Origin: an uncultured Gammaproteobacteria bacterium
GTDB lineage: Bacteria; Pseudomonadota; Gammaproteobacteria; JAADHQ01
Direction of reading: 5' to 3'
DNA length: 41,247 bases
NCBI GenBank assembly: GCA_947258655.1
Contig: CAMYJD010000031.1
Location: 1 to 41,247, forward strand
The notes beneath the pieces are model-generated. The model saw only the letters and a list, made by a program, of their open reading frames with translations. It did no database searches and had not been told where the DNA came from. Below are positions 1 through 8,065 of the stretch, in pieces. Each line of letters starts with the position of its first letter. Position 1 is the stretch's first letter. The position numbers and the translations under genes were made by a program.

Positions 1-2
1 AT

Positions 3-686
3 GACGGTCCATTGAGCGCGTTGCGCTTCAGTGCTCCGGGTGCCCCGGCTGGTTCAACCCTTGTCGATAACTTCGATGGTACCGGCAGCTTCACCTGGAT
101 CCCGGCTACGTCCGGTACCTTTAACGTCAATATCATCGTCACCGACAGCAACGGTTTCGGTCTGTCCGACAACGAACTCGTGCCGATCACGGTCAATCCG
201 CCCGGCGGCGGGCAGTTGCCGTTCAATGGCAGCCCGGCCCCGATCCCGGGCCAGATCGAGGCCGAGCACTATGACCTCGGTGGCGAGGGCATTGCCTACC
301 ATGACAACACGGCCGGCAATAGCGGCGGTCAGTTGCGCGCGGATGATGTCGATATCTTCAACAGCGCCAGCGAAGGCCTCTATACCGGTGCCAATAGCAG
401 CGGCGAGTGGCTCGAGCATACGGTCGATGTCGCTGCTGCCGGTGCGCATACTCTAAGGTTGCGTATCGCGACACCGAAAAACGGCAAACAGGTGCATGTC
501 GAGATGAACGGCGTCGATGTCAGTGGTCCGATCGCGATCCCGAACACCGGTGGCTGGCAGACCTGGCAGACCATCAGTGTGCCGGTTACGCTTAATGCCG
601 GGCCGCAGGTCATGCGTATCATGTTTGACAGCGGTGGCCTGAACCTGAACTGGATCAACGTGCAGAACGGTATCGTGCCTCCATAA
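3..686 (+). CDS. Secreted Ig-like/CBM6 carbohydrate-binding protein, C-terminal part (5' end outside window)
   Basis: The reading frame is open from base 3 to the TAA at 684-686, so the gene begins upstream of the window. The visible start of the product is the end of an Ig-like (He_PIG/cadherin-like) module, recognisable from a DNFDGTGSFTWIP stretch and a PITV end. A CBM6-type beta-sandwich follows: IEAEHYDLGGEGIAYHD, then a DDVDI motif, a GEWLEHTVDV strand and a GLNLNWINV end. The same module occurs twice in the next gene with the same order of motifs, so the two genes are paralogous. CBM6 modules bind polysaccharides and are usually attached to secreted glycoside hydrolases. Any catalytic domain would lie upstream of the window and cannot be judged. 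This copy is visibly more GC-rich than the downstream paralogue. Confidence 0.85.
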   Translation, partial: DGPLSALRFSAPGAPAGSTLVDNFDGTGSFTWIPATSGTFNVNIIVTDSNGFGLSDNELVPITVNPPGGGQLPFNGSPAPIPGQIEAEHYDLGGEGIAYHDNTAGNSGGQLRADDVDIFNSASEGLYTGANSSGEWLEHTVDVAAAGAHTLRLRIATPKNGKQVHVEMNGVDVSGPIAIPNTGGWQTWQTISVPVTLNAGPQVMRIMFDSGGLNLNWINVQNGIVPP

Positions 687-717
687 GGACTAATGCAACT
701 CAACAAGGAAAAGCAGT

Positions 718-759
718 CAGCGACAGACATGAGTGATTCGTGTTTGTCGCTGATCTTTT
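718..759 (+). terminator. Long hairpin terminator after the first CBM gene
   Basis: CAGCGACA (718-725) pairs perfectly with TGTCGCTG (745-752). The stem continues inward to about 16 pairs with a few G-T wobbles, around a 3-nt loop near 735. ATCTTTTAT follows. It lies 32 bases after the stop codon. The T tract is short, but the stem is long enough to make a terminator or a 3'-end-stabilising hairpin likely. Confidence 0.65.
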
Positions 760-857
760 ATGTACTTAGAGCATGTAGTTAAAGTTATAATTTACGAATT
801 TAATAAGCTGTCTTCATAGTATTTCACTCTGTCTTTAAGCTGTCCGCTCATTTAGTA

Positions 858-879
858 AAATGTGACGGACATCACATAT
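858..879. promoter_or_regulatory. Putative CRP/Vfr-type cAMP receptor protein binding site
   Basis: The sequence holds TGTGA (861-865), six bases, then TCACA (872-876), with flanking AAA on the left and TAT on the right. This matches the enterobacterial CRP consensus TGTGA-N6-TCACA in all ten core positions. It lies about 220 bp upstream of the carbohydrate-binding protein gene at 1102. Catabolite-type control of a secreted polysaccharide-binding protein would be sensible. FNR and other family members recognise related but different sites. Confidence 0.6.
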
Positions 880-1101
880 GTCAAATCACACCATCTGCAT
901 ACTTTGCTGCAACTGAAGAGTTAATATTTTGCTTTATTGAACTGTCAAATAGTTGTAAAATAGCACTTAATAGCCGTTGGATGTATTGATATCAGTTGGG
1001 GGCCCTGCACAGAATGATATTTACGGCTACACAGTTTCACAAAATCGGGAACACTGCCAGTAATCACATTAATCATATATAGCTAAGCATGGATCACAGT
1101 T

Positions 1102-3630
1102 ATGAACAAAAACATCAGCACTACCCTTAACCGCCTGCCTGTTCTTTTGCTGTTGACCGGGATGGCTTCATTCACACATGCGAATGTGATACCTGATGCG
1201 TCGTTCGAGAACGGAAAAAACTGGATCTCGGCTGACTATGCATCATCGCTGGTCAATTCACCTACCCGCACCGGTTCAAAGGCAGTAAAGCTAATCAATG
1301 ACGGTGCCGCCAAAGGCCATAACTTCGGCCAGTATAATATCGGTGGCGTCACCCCGAATCAGGAATACGTCTATACAGTATGGGTCAGAGGTAACAACGT
1401 TCAGGGTGTCGGCAACGGCGGTAAACCACTCTCGGTCACACGTTGGCGCAACAGCGCTTCCAACAAGATCGCCAAAGAGATGTATATGTGGGCACCCTAT
1501 AACACCTATGACTGGCGTCCGATGTTTATCCATATACAGGCGCCGGCCAATGCTGCCAAGGTAGATTCATCTTTCCGCAGTTGGTACGACTGTCTTTCCG
1601 GCACAACCTACTGGGATGATGTCTCCCTGGTCCCACGTACGTTCCCGAACCGCGGTAATCTGCTGGACAGTTATCAGGCAGAAAATGCTAATACCAAATC
1701 TGGCGGCTCCGTACACAATGAGGAATCCGATTTCACCGGTTCCGGCTACTTCGATGTCACCAATAACGGCGCAGTTCTGCAATGGAATAATGTGACCGGC
1801 GGCGGTGCCAGGATCCTGTCCGTGCGCTATGCCTATGAAGGCAACGCGAGAAACATGACCCTGTACATCAATGGTGTCAGCCAGGGTGCGAAGAAACCCG
1901 TACTGACAGGACGTCGTGGAAGCTGGGCCAGTATGGACTGGAATGTCGACCTGCCGTCAGGCGGCAATACCGTACGTCTGCAGATCGGCAAGACCGGTGG
2001 CATCAACTCACAGCCACAGATAGACAAAATTGATGTCTATGCCAGCTCTGGCGGCGGCGGTGGCGGTGGTGGCAACCAGGCACCCAGCATTGCATCTATC
2101 GGTCAACAAAATGTCGAAGAAGGCCAGACCCTGAGCTTCACGGTCACTGCCAGCGATACCGATGGTCCGGCACCATTGACGTTGACAGCATCGAATATGC
2201 CTGCCGGCGCCAGTTTTACCGATAACGGCAATGGTAACGGCACTTTCTCATGGACACCAGGCAGCGGTGCCGCAGCCAACAGTCCATACAGCGTGAAATT
2301 CAAGGCCACTGATGGAGCCGGAGCATCCGGTACCCGTTCGGCAACGATCAATGTCAGTACACCGGGCGGTGGTGGCGGTGGCGGCGGCGGTAGCCAGCAG
2401 CCCTATCTTGGTTCACCGGCAGCGATACCTGGCGTCATCGAGGTCGAGAACTATGATCTGGGTGGCAAGGGTGTTGCCTACAATGACAAAACCGCCGGCA
2501 ACACGGGCGGCAAGTATCGCACAGACGATGTCGATATCTGGAACAATGCCTCTGAGGGTTTTTACACCGGTTCCAATGCAAAGGGAGAATGGCTGGAATA
2601 TACGGCCAATGTAGCGAGTGCCGGTAACTATACACTGGAGATTCGCTACTCGACCAAGAAAGACGGTCGTAGCGTGCATGTCGAGTTTGATGGTGTCGAT
2701 GTCACCGGGCCAGTCGCTTTACCCAACACCGGAGCATGGACAGCATGGCAGACTGTCAGCGTACCCGTAACACTGGCTGCCGGTGAACAGGTCATGCGCC
2801 TGGCCATCGACGAGACTGGCGTCAACCTGAACTCCATCAACATCAGTAGTGGTGGCGGTGGCGGCGGCGGGCCTCAAGCACCGGTACTGGCACCAATCGG
2901 AGCCAAGACTGTTGAAGAAGGTTCCACATTGAAGTTCACGGTCAAGGGAACCGATGACGAAGGTCCAGCAGGTCTGGTATTCGGTGCAAGCGGTCTGCCT
3001 CAGAGCGCCACATTTACCGATAATAAAAATGGTACCGCGACGTTCAAGTGGACACCGGGCAGTGGTAGCGCCGGAATCTATAACGTGACCTTCACGGTGA
3101 CCGATGAAAGCGGTATTGGGCAATCTGACAGTGAAGTCGTGCCCATCACCGTCACACAGGTGGCTGCAGGTCAGCAACCCTATGGTGGCACACCCCACCC
3201 CGTTCCTGGCGTGATAGAGATGGAAAACTATGACCTCGGCGGTGAAGGTGTCGCTTACCACGATACCAGCGCGGGCAATACAGGCGGCAAGTATCGTAAT
3301 GATGATGTCGATATCTGGCTCACTGGTGGCGAAGGCCATTACACGGGAGCCAATACAAAAGGTGAGTGGCTTGAGTTCACCGTTGATGTCGCCAGTGCGG
3401 GCAACCATACATTACAAATCCGCTATGCAACAGCTAAAGACGGCAGGCAAATACACATTGAATATAATGGTGTAGACGTTACCGGTGATATTACATTACC
3501 CAATACCGGGGCCTGGAATGTCTGGCAAACCGTTAATGTACCCGTGACATTGAATGCCGGTCAGCAGGTCATGCGTGTGTTCATCAAGAACAGCGGTATT
3601 AATCTGAACTCGATCAATGTAATCAAGTAA
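1102..3630 (+). CDS. Secreted multi-domain carbohydrate-binding protein (CBM4/9-like, CBM35/6-like, two Ig-CBM6 units)
   Basis: The 842-residue product begins with a Sec signal peptide (about residues 1-27, cleavage after THA). Next come a CBM4/9-like jelly roll (about 28-180) and a CBM35/CBM6-like module (about 188-315). A polyglycine linker (317-324) leads to an Ig/He_PIG module (about 326-418), a second polyglycine linker (422-430) and a CBM6-type module (about 432-580). A third polyglycine linker (584-590), another Ig module and a final CBM6-type module (about 698-842) follow. The CBM6 copies share IEMENYDLGGEGVAYHD-like openings and NTGAW..WQT motifs. I see no catalytic domain, so this is probably a surface or secreted polysaccharide-binding protein rather than an enzyme by itself. 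It is a paralogue of the truncated gene upstream. Exact CBM family numbers are inferred from pattern only. Confidence 0.88.
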   Translation: MNKNISTTLNRLPVLLLLTGMASFTHANVIPDASFENGKNWISADYASSLVNSPTRTGSKAVKLINDGAAKGHNFGQYNIGGVTPNQEYVYTVWVRGNNVQGVGNGGKPLSVTRWRNSASNKIAKEMYMWAPYNTYDWRPMFIHIQAPANAAKVDSSFRSWYDCLSGTTYWDDVSLVPRTFPNRGNLLDSYQAENANTKSGGSVHNEESDFTGSGYFDVTNNGAVLQWNNVTGGGARILSVRYAYEGNARNMTLYINGVSQGAKKPVLTGRRGSWASMDWNVDLPSGGNTVRLQIGKTGGINSQPQIDKIDVYASSGGGGGGGGNQAPSIASIGQQNVEEGQTLSFTVTASDTDGPAPLTLTASNMPAGASFTDNGNGNGTFSWTPGSGAAANSPYSVKFKATDGAGASGTRSATINVSTPGGGGGGGGGSQQPYLGSPAAIPGVIEVENYDLGGKGVAYNDKTAGNTGGKYRTDDVDIWNNASEGFYTGSNAKGEWLEYTANVASAGNYTLEIRYSTKKDGRSVHVEFDGVDVTGPVALPNTGAWTAWQTVSVPVTLAAGEQVMRLAIDETGVNLNSINISSGGGGGGGPQAPVLAPIGAKTVEEGSTLKFTVKGTDDEGPAGLVFGASGLPQSATFTDNKNGTATFKWTPGSGSAGIYNVTFTVTDESGIGQSDSEVVPITVTQVAAGQQPYGGTPHPVPGVIEMENYDLGGEGVAYHDTSAGNTGGKYRNDDVDIWLTGGEGHYTGANTKGEWLEFTVDVASAGNHTLQIRYATAKDGRQIHIEYNGVDVTGDITLPNTGAWNVWQTVNVPVTLNAGQQVMRVFIKNSGINLNSINVIK

Positions 3631-3685
3631 CAGGTACCGTGAAATAAAAACATAAAACAGAAGCTATCAATTATTGCAATCCTTC

Positions 3686-3720
3686 CAGGCCCATCCTCAT
3701 GATGGGCCTGTTTGTTTTAT
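3686..3720 (+). terminator. Rho-independent terminator after the CBM gene
   Basis: A perfect 10-bp stem, CAGGCCCATC (3686-3695) and GATGGGCCTG (3701-3710), encloses a 5-nt loop. The T-rich tail TTTGTTTTAT follows. It lies 56 bases after the stop codon at 3630. Confidence 0.92.
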
Positions 3721-3841
3721 CTAATACTGAATCGTCAGGCTACAGTCGAGGCATTTTAACAGCAATCACTGCAGAAACTGATGTATCAAAGGCTGGGCCA
3801 TCTGCTCACGCAGCGTTTCTCAACTGGATGGAGCAGGCTTA

Positions 3842-4441
3842 ATGGAAATTGCCCAAAAAATATATATCATGACGGTGTCCGCATCGGGAAAATCCACATT
3901 CACGAACAAACATCCGTACTATAAAAACGTCAGGATTGTAGATTTTTCCGCGATCGCCAGCATCAAAACCCGGCAGCAGGCAAAGCTGGAGATTGAACGG
4001 AAAAACAAGCCGGCTCGAAAAAATCCATTCATTTTTCTACGCAATCTAATCCGTATATCCAAAAGGAAATTGAGTAAATATCTGAAAACAAATAACAGCA
4101 AAGAACCTGTACGACTTCCATATACTGGCAAGAGTTATCATCAGGAAATCATTTCCTATATTCGTGCGACATCAGGCCCTGTAGTCGTACTGGGTCGCAT
4201 GGGTTTACCTGAACCCGGACAATATCAGGATATAACAATCGCAGCTGTTCTTATCCCTGAAGCAGAACATAGACGCAACTGTAACGAACGTAAAAGACAG
4301 CATCCAAACGGCAGCTGGACCAGCTTCGATGAAGTAAAGGACATGCGTGCAGAGTTACAGTCATATGCACAACAACACGCTATTCCACTCTACCCTTCAT
4401 TCGCATCCGCACTTGAGAAATTATTGGGCCATGAAGAATAA
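3842..4441 (+). CDS. Small P-loop NTPase/kinase-like protein of unknown function
   Basis: The 199-residue product opens with a hydrophobic strand and TVSASGKST (residues 11-19), a Walker A motif in which the usual first glycine is Thr11. This resembles adenylate- or shikimate-kinase-like small P-loop kinases. A basic middle segment follows (about 50-90). A VVVLGRMGLPEPGQYQD strand-loop lies near residue 120, and a basic NCNERKRQHP stretch near 143 could be a lid region. The start is supported by GGAG at 3830-3833, eight bases before the ATG. The gene is more AT-rich than the conserved blocks. It precedes an aminoglycoside-phosphotransferase-like gene by 229 bp. I do not recognise the family; the kinase fold is an inference from the P-loop. 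Confidence 0.7.
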   Translation: MEIAQKIYIMTVSASGKSTFTNKHPYYKNVRIVDFSAIASIKTRQQAKLEIERKNKPARKNPFIFLRNLIRISKRKLSKYLKTNNSKEPVRLPYTGKSYHQEIISYIRATSGPVVVLGRMGLPEPGQYQDITIAAVLIPEAEHRRNCNERKRQHPNGSWTSFDEVKDMRAELQSYAQQHAIPLYPSFASALEKLLGHEE

Positions 4442-4569
4442 GGCCCATATGTTCATATTGCTAAAAACAATGAGTTCACTGACTGGTAGTTGAAATTTGT
4501 TTTATGCATAAATTCCCGCAAGATTAGCCGAACATGAGAATTTATTAGTTACAAACCGGTGTAATATGC

Positions 4570-4623
4570 GTTAAAATATATTTAACTTATGTATTCGTCT
4601 GAAAAACGGATGTGTATTTTTTT
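4570..4623 (+). promoter_or_regulatory. AT-rich palindrome and weak terminator-like hairpin upstream of the APH-like gene
   Basis: GTTAAA (4570-4575) and TTTAAC (4581-4586) form a perfect inverted repeat with five bases between. A 6-bp hairpin follows (4593-4598 with 4606-4611, one T-G wobble), then a run of seven T at 4617-4623. This may be an operator plus weak terminator between the two accessory genes. The rest of the 4442-4670 gap shows nothing else. Confidence 0.3.
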
Positions 4624-4670
4624 ATTGATTACAAATAAGTAAGATCTATAAATTTGCTGAAATTTATCCA

Positions 4671-5756
4671 ATGCATCTAAAAAAATATCTATTGCAAGGC
4701 ATTCAGTCACCCATATGCCTGACACGTTCTGTACGCCTATTGAGCACAGATTTCAGCAATAAAATACAAGTCAGTGAGCTTAGACATATTCTTCGCGAGT
4801 ATTATTCTTCAGCGGTTATAAACCGCAGTACAAAAATATCTGGATCATGTACAGAATTTGATATCGCTGGAAACCAGTTTTACCTGAAATTATTTGGGCC
4901 GGCGAAGTTGATTACTGCTGCGCGACACATATGGGCGTCGCGTTGTATGCTGCACTTCGATATAGCGGCTCCTGCAATCGAACAGACATGTGTCACAAGC
5001 ATTTCGGGTAAAAAATATTATGCTATTCTTGAGCAGAAAATACCCGGTAGAGAGATAGGGGAAACACCATGGTCTGTTGAACTGGCAAGAAATTTTGCAT
5101 CCGGCCTTGCACGATGGCATGGAATATCTCTGGATAATTATCGTCCGTATCAATGCATCATGAATGATAAACGTCAGGTTAATTATCAACAACACTTTAG
5201 TCGATTATTACAATTAACTGGAACGCAATCTACGCAATATCGAGATTTACTTGATTATGCCAAATACTTAATTGACGATAGTACATTATTCGGAGAATTG
5301 CGCATTTCTCATGGTGATATAAACCCGCATAACATTATCATCCAGAAGGACTTCAAGGTATATTGGATCGATATGGACATGATTGGACTACGGCCAATCT
5401 GGCACGATCTGGCAACAATAATGTGCAGGTTCAGTTACCAGAATTCATCTGTTGCGATCAATGCTTTTGAAGAACAGTATTTTTCATTACAACCTCAATT
5501 CTACGAAATCTGGATGCAGATCCGGAACCAATGGTTATTTCTACGAAATGTTCTTGAGGGAATAAAATGGCAGACAGTCCATTTGCGTCCAGGAATCAAA
5601 CTTCCCGAATCAAGGAAATCCGAACCAGCCACCTGGGCACGTAGATTTTTTGAACAGGCATCTGTAATTATGCATTGCATCGACTCAAACGAAAATACCG
5701 CGACATTGGTAGAAAAAATGTTCCATGCGAGTAAAACTCCTGCAGGACATCTGTAA
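4671..5756 (+). CDS. Aminoglycoside phosphotransferase (APH)-like small-molecule kinase
   Basis: The 361-residue product has the APH/choline-kinase core. The catalytic-loop motif HGDINPHN (residues 214-221) supplies the catalytic base Asp216 and metal-binding Asn221. The metal-binding motif WIDMD has Asp234 and Asp236, and is followed by the HDLATIM segment typical of the family. An N-lobe of about 120 residues precedes it. In the family, such enzymes phosphorylate hydroxyls of sugars, choline, amino acids or antibiotics; the substrate here cannot be told. The gene is AT-rich with many AAA/TAT codons, unlike the housekeeping genes that follow, which suggests acquisition or a relaxed accessory region. 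It should not be read as a resistance gene: no specific resistance family is recognisable. Confidence 0.8.
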   Translation: MHLKKYLLQGIQSPICLTRSVRLLSTDFSNKIQVSELRHILREYYSSAVINRSTKISGSCTEFDIAGNQFYLKLFGPAKLITAARHIWASRCMLHFDIAAPAIEQTCVTSISGKKYYAILEQKIPGREIGETPWSVELARNFASGLARWHGISLDNYRPYQCIMNDKRQVNYQQHFSRLLQLTGTQSTQYRDLLDYAKYLIDDSTLFGELRISHGDINPHNIIIQKDFKVYWIDMDMIGLRPIWHDLATIMCRFSYQNSSVAINAFEEQYFSLQPQFYEIWMQIRNQWLFLRNVLEGIKWQTVHLRPGIKLPESRKSEPATWARRFFEQASVIMHCIDSNENTATLVEKMFHASKTPAGHL

Positions 5757-5848
5757 GCCAGTATACGCTTTGTGAAAGCGAGCGGAGATTACCCCTTTTA
5801 CTGCCCATCACATCTGGCTAAAGATCCCGGCATGGTCTTACTACCCAC

Positions 5849-5863
5849 GTTATCATTGATAAC
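5849..5863. repeat. Perfect 15-bp palindrome in a convergent intergenic gap
   Basis: GTTATCA (5849-5855) and TGATAAC (5857-5863) flank one T. It sits between the end of the APH-like gene and the end of uvrB, so it is not in an obvious promoter position. A 6-bp hairpin, CGCTTT-GTG-AAAGCG, lies at 5766-5780, ten bases after the APH-like stop codon, but has no T tract. No clear terminator was seen in this gap. Confidence 0.4.
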
Positions 5864-5968
5864 ATACACCAGGTTTCTCTGTAGTCGCGCATCAGTCGTC
5901 TAAGTTCCAACTTCATACACCGATGAAATGTTTTCCCGAGCGTTTCCGGGCAGGCTTGAGCAACTGAT

Positions 5969-7993
5969 TTAAACCGCCATATTGCCACTAAAACCGAGGT
6001 TCTCTTGCTTGATTTCCCTGATTTTGTTGCGGATCACGGCGGCCTGCTCGAATTCGAGGTTACGGGCGTGATCGTACATTTGCTGCTCGAGTTTCTGGAT
6101 TTCCTTTTCCAGTTGTTTCGCCGACATGGCCGCATAGTGAACGACCTCATCGGCCACCTGCGCATACTTGTGCGCTGATGTGGAAGCAATTGCATAGGCA
6201 CCTTCCATAACGTCGGCAATCTTTTTTTCAACACCTTTCGGAGTGATGCCGTGTTCGTCATTATAGTCCAGTTGTTTTCTGCGCCGACGTTCGGTCTCCC
6301 CGATAGCACGCTGCATAGACCCGGTGACCTTGTCGGCATACAAGATCGCCTTGCCATGAATATTGCGCGCTGCACGTCCGATTGTCTGAATCAATGAACC
6401 TTCAGAGCGCAGGAAACCCTCCTTGTCCGCATCCAGGATCGCCACCAGTGATACTTCGGGCATATCCAGACCCTCACGTAACAGATTGATACCCACCAGC
6501 ACATCAAATTCACCCAGACGCAGGTCACGAATGATTTCGATACGCTCCACGGTTTCGATATCCGAATGCAGATAACGTACACGAATACCATGGTCATTCA
6601 GGTATTCGGTCAGGTCCTCAGCCATACGCTTGGTCAGGGTTGTGATCAGCACGCGTTCATTAACCTCGATACGTTTATGGATCTCTGACAGAACATCGTC
6701 AACCTGGGATGTGGCCGGACGCACCTCCACATCCGGGTCCACGAGCCCGGTCGGCCGGACTACCTGCTCGACGATTTTACCGGAATGTTCAAGCTCATAG
6801 GGCCTCGGCGTCGCCGATACAAATATCGTTTGCGGCGAGCGCTGTTCGAACTCATCAAAACGCAGTGGCCGGTTATCCAGCGCCGATGGCAATCTGAAAC
6901 CATACTGCACCAGGGTTTCCTTGCGTGAACGGTCACCCTTGTACATACCACCGATCTGAGGCACGGTTACATGGCTTTCATCCAGTACCAACAGCGCATT
7001 ATCGGGCAGATAGTCGAACAGGGTCGGCGGTGCTTCGCCTTCATTGCGGCCGGACAGATAACGCGAGTAATTCTCGATACCGGAACAATAACCCAGTTCC
7101 ATGATCATTTCGATATCAAACTGGGTTCGTTGCTCCAGGCGTTGTGCCTCGACCAACATGTGATTGTCACGTAAGTGCTCGAGGCGTGTGCGTAATTCCG
7201 CCTTGATCAGTTCAATTGCATCCAGCAAGGTCTGTCGTGGCGTTACATAATGAGATTTCGGATAAATACTCAGACGCGGCACGCGTCTTAGGACCTCACC
7301 GGTAAGCGGATCAAAATAGCTGAGATTCTCGACCTCATCATCAAACAGTTCTATCCTGACTGCCTCGCTGTCGGATTCGGCCGGATAGACATCGATAACA
7401 TCACCACGTACGCGATAGCTTGCGCGATGCAGTTCGACTTCATTGCGCGTGTATTGCAACTCGGCCAATCGCCTGAGTATGCTGCGCTGGTCTATCTGAT
7501 CGCCACGATCAAGATGCAGCATCATACCCAGGTAGGATTTTGGGTCACCGAGGCCGTAAATCGCCGACACGGTGGCGACAATGATCGCATCCTCGCGCTC
7601 CAGCAGGGCCTTGGTTGCGGACAGACGCATCTGCTCAATATGTTCATTGATTGAGGCGTCCTTCTCAATGAACGTGTCCGATGCCGCCACATAGGCTTCC
7701 GGCTGGTAGTAATCATAATAGGAAACAAAGTATTCGACGGCGTTTTCAGGAAAGAAGTCCTTCATTTCCCCGTACAGTTGTGCTGCCAGGGTCTTGTTCG
7801 GCGCCATAATCAGGGTTGGCCGTTGCAATTGCTGGATGCAGTTGGCAATGGTAAAGGTCTTGCCGGAGCCGGTCACACCCAGCAGGGTCTGGTGTAATAA
7901 TCCGTCCTGAATCCCCTCAATCAGGCCCCGGATTGCATCGGGCTGATCGCCTGAAGGGCTGTATTCGGTCGTCAGTTTAAATCTTTTGCTCAT
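5969..7993 (-). CDS. uvrB: Excinuclease ABC subunit B (UvrB)
   Basis: The 674-residue product has the normal UvrB length. It works in nucleotide excision repair: UvrA2 loads it at lesions, it verifies damage, and it recruits UvrC for incision. The Walker A motif GVTGSGKT is at residues 39-46. The damage-probing beta-hairpin [11 protein letters not shown] lies near 91-101, the LDESH helicase motif near 337, and motif [11 protein letters not shown] in the C-terminal helicase half. The C-terminal UVR motif ([12 protein letters not shown]...[11 protein letters not shown]), which contacts UvrC, is intact. The gene is divergent from the aminotransferase at 8066, with 72 bp between. A TACTGTA half-site upstream on the minus strand resembles half a LexA box, but no second half is present. 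Confidence 0.98.
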   Translation of the reverse strand: MSKRFKLTTEYSPSGDQPDAIRGLIEGIQDGLLHQTLLGVTGSGKTFTIANCIQQLQRPTLIMAPNKTLAAQLYGEMKDFFPENAVEYFVSYYDYYQPEAYVAASDTFIEKDASINEHIEQMRLSATKALLEREDAIIVATVSAIYGLGDPKSYLGMMLHLDRGDQIDQRSILRRLAELQYTRNEVELHRASYRVRGDVIDVYPAESDSEAVRIELFDDEVENLSYFDPLTGEVLRRVPRLSIYPKSHYVTPRQTLLDAIELIKAELRTRLEHLRDNHMLVEAQRLEQRTQFDIEMIMELGYCSGIENYSRYLSGRNEGEAPPTLFDYLPDNALLVLDESHVTVPQIGGMYKGDRSRKETLVQYGFRLPSALDNRPLRFDEFEQRSPQTIFVSATPRPYELEHSGKIVEQVVRPTGLVDPDVEVRPATSQVDDVLSEIHKRIEVNERVLITTLTKRMAEDLTEYLNDHGIRVRYLHSDIETVERIEIIRDLRLGEFDVLVGINLLREGLDMPEVSLVAILDADKEGFLRSEGSLIQTIGRAARNIHGKAILYADKVTGSMQRAIGETERRRRKQLDYNDEHGITPKGVEKKIADVMEGAYAIASTSAHKYAQVADEVVHYAAMSAKQLEKEIQKLEQQMYDHARNLEFEQAAVIRNKIREIKQENLGFSGNMAV

Positions 7994-8065
7994 AGGGATT
8001 CAGTCAAACTATTGTTTACAGTATTATTACACTCAGTTACACTTTTTTCATACCAAGGAATCAAT

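Larger units (their letters stand above)
687..1101. other. 415-bp AT-rich intergenic region between the two CBM genes
   Basis: No convincing ORF is present. It holds the hairpin terminator at 718-759 and a CRP-type palindrome at 858-879, and is otherwise AT-rich. I could not pick out a -35/-10 pair with good spacing; TTGAAC (937-942) and TAAAAT (956-961) are only 13 bases apart. The downstream gene at 1102 has no strong ribosome binding site directly before its ATG. Confidence 0.6.

Noticed and set aside
2719-3408. 229-codon open frame on the minus strand
   Set aside because: It is antisense to the repeated CBM6/Ig modules. The translated sequence has no family features, and similar shadows occur under each repeat copy.
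4671-5756. Antibiotic resistance gene
   Set aside because: The APH-type core is shared with many metabolic kinases, and no specific resistance subfamily features are recognisable.
8012-8065. Upstream ATG extension of the aspartate aminotransferase
   Set aside because: The GTG at 8066 has a clear AAGGA and gives the usual family N-terminus. The extension would occupy the divergent uvrB promoter region.
7994-8065. LexA box upstream of uvrB
   Set aside because: Only one half-site (TACTGTA on the minus strand) is present. The second half lacks ACAG at the required spacing.
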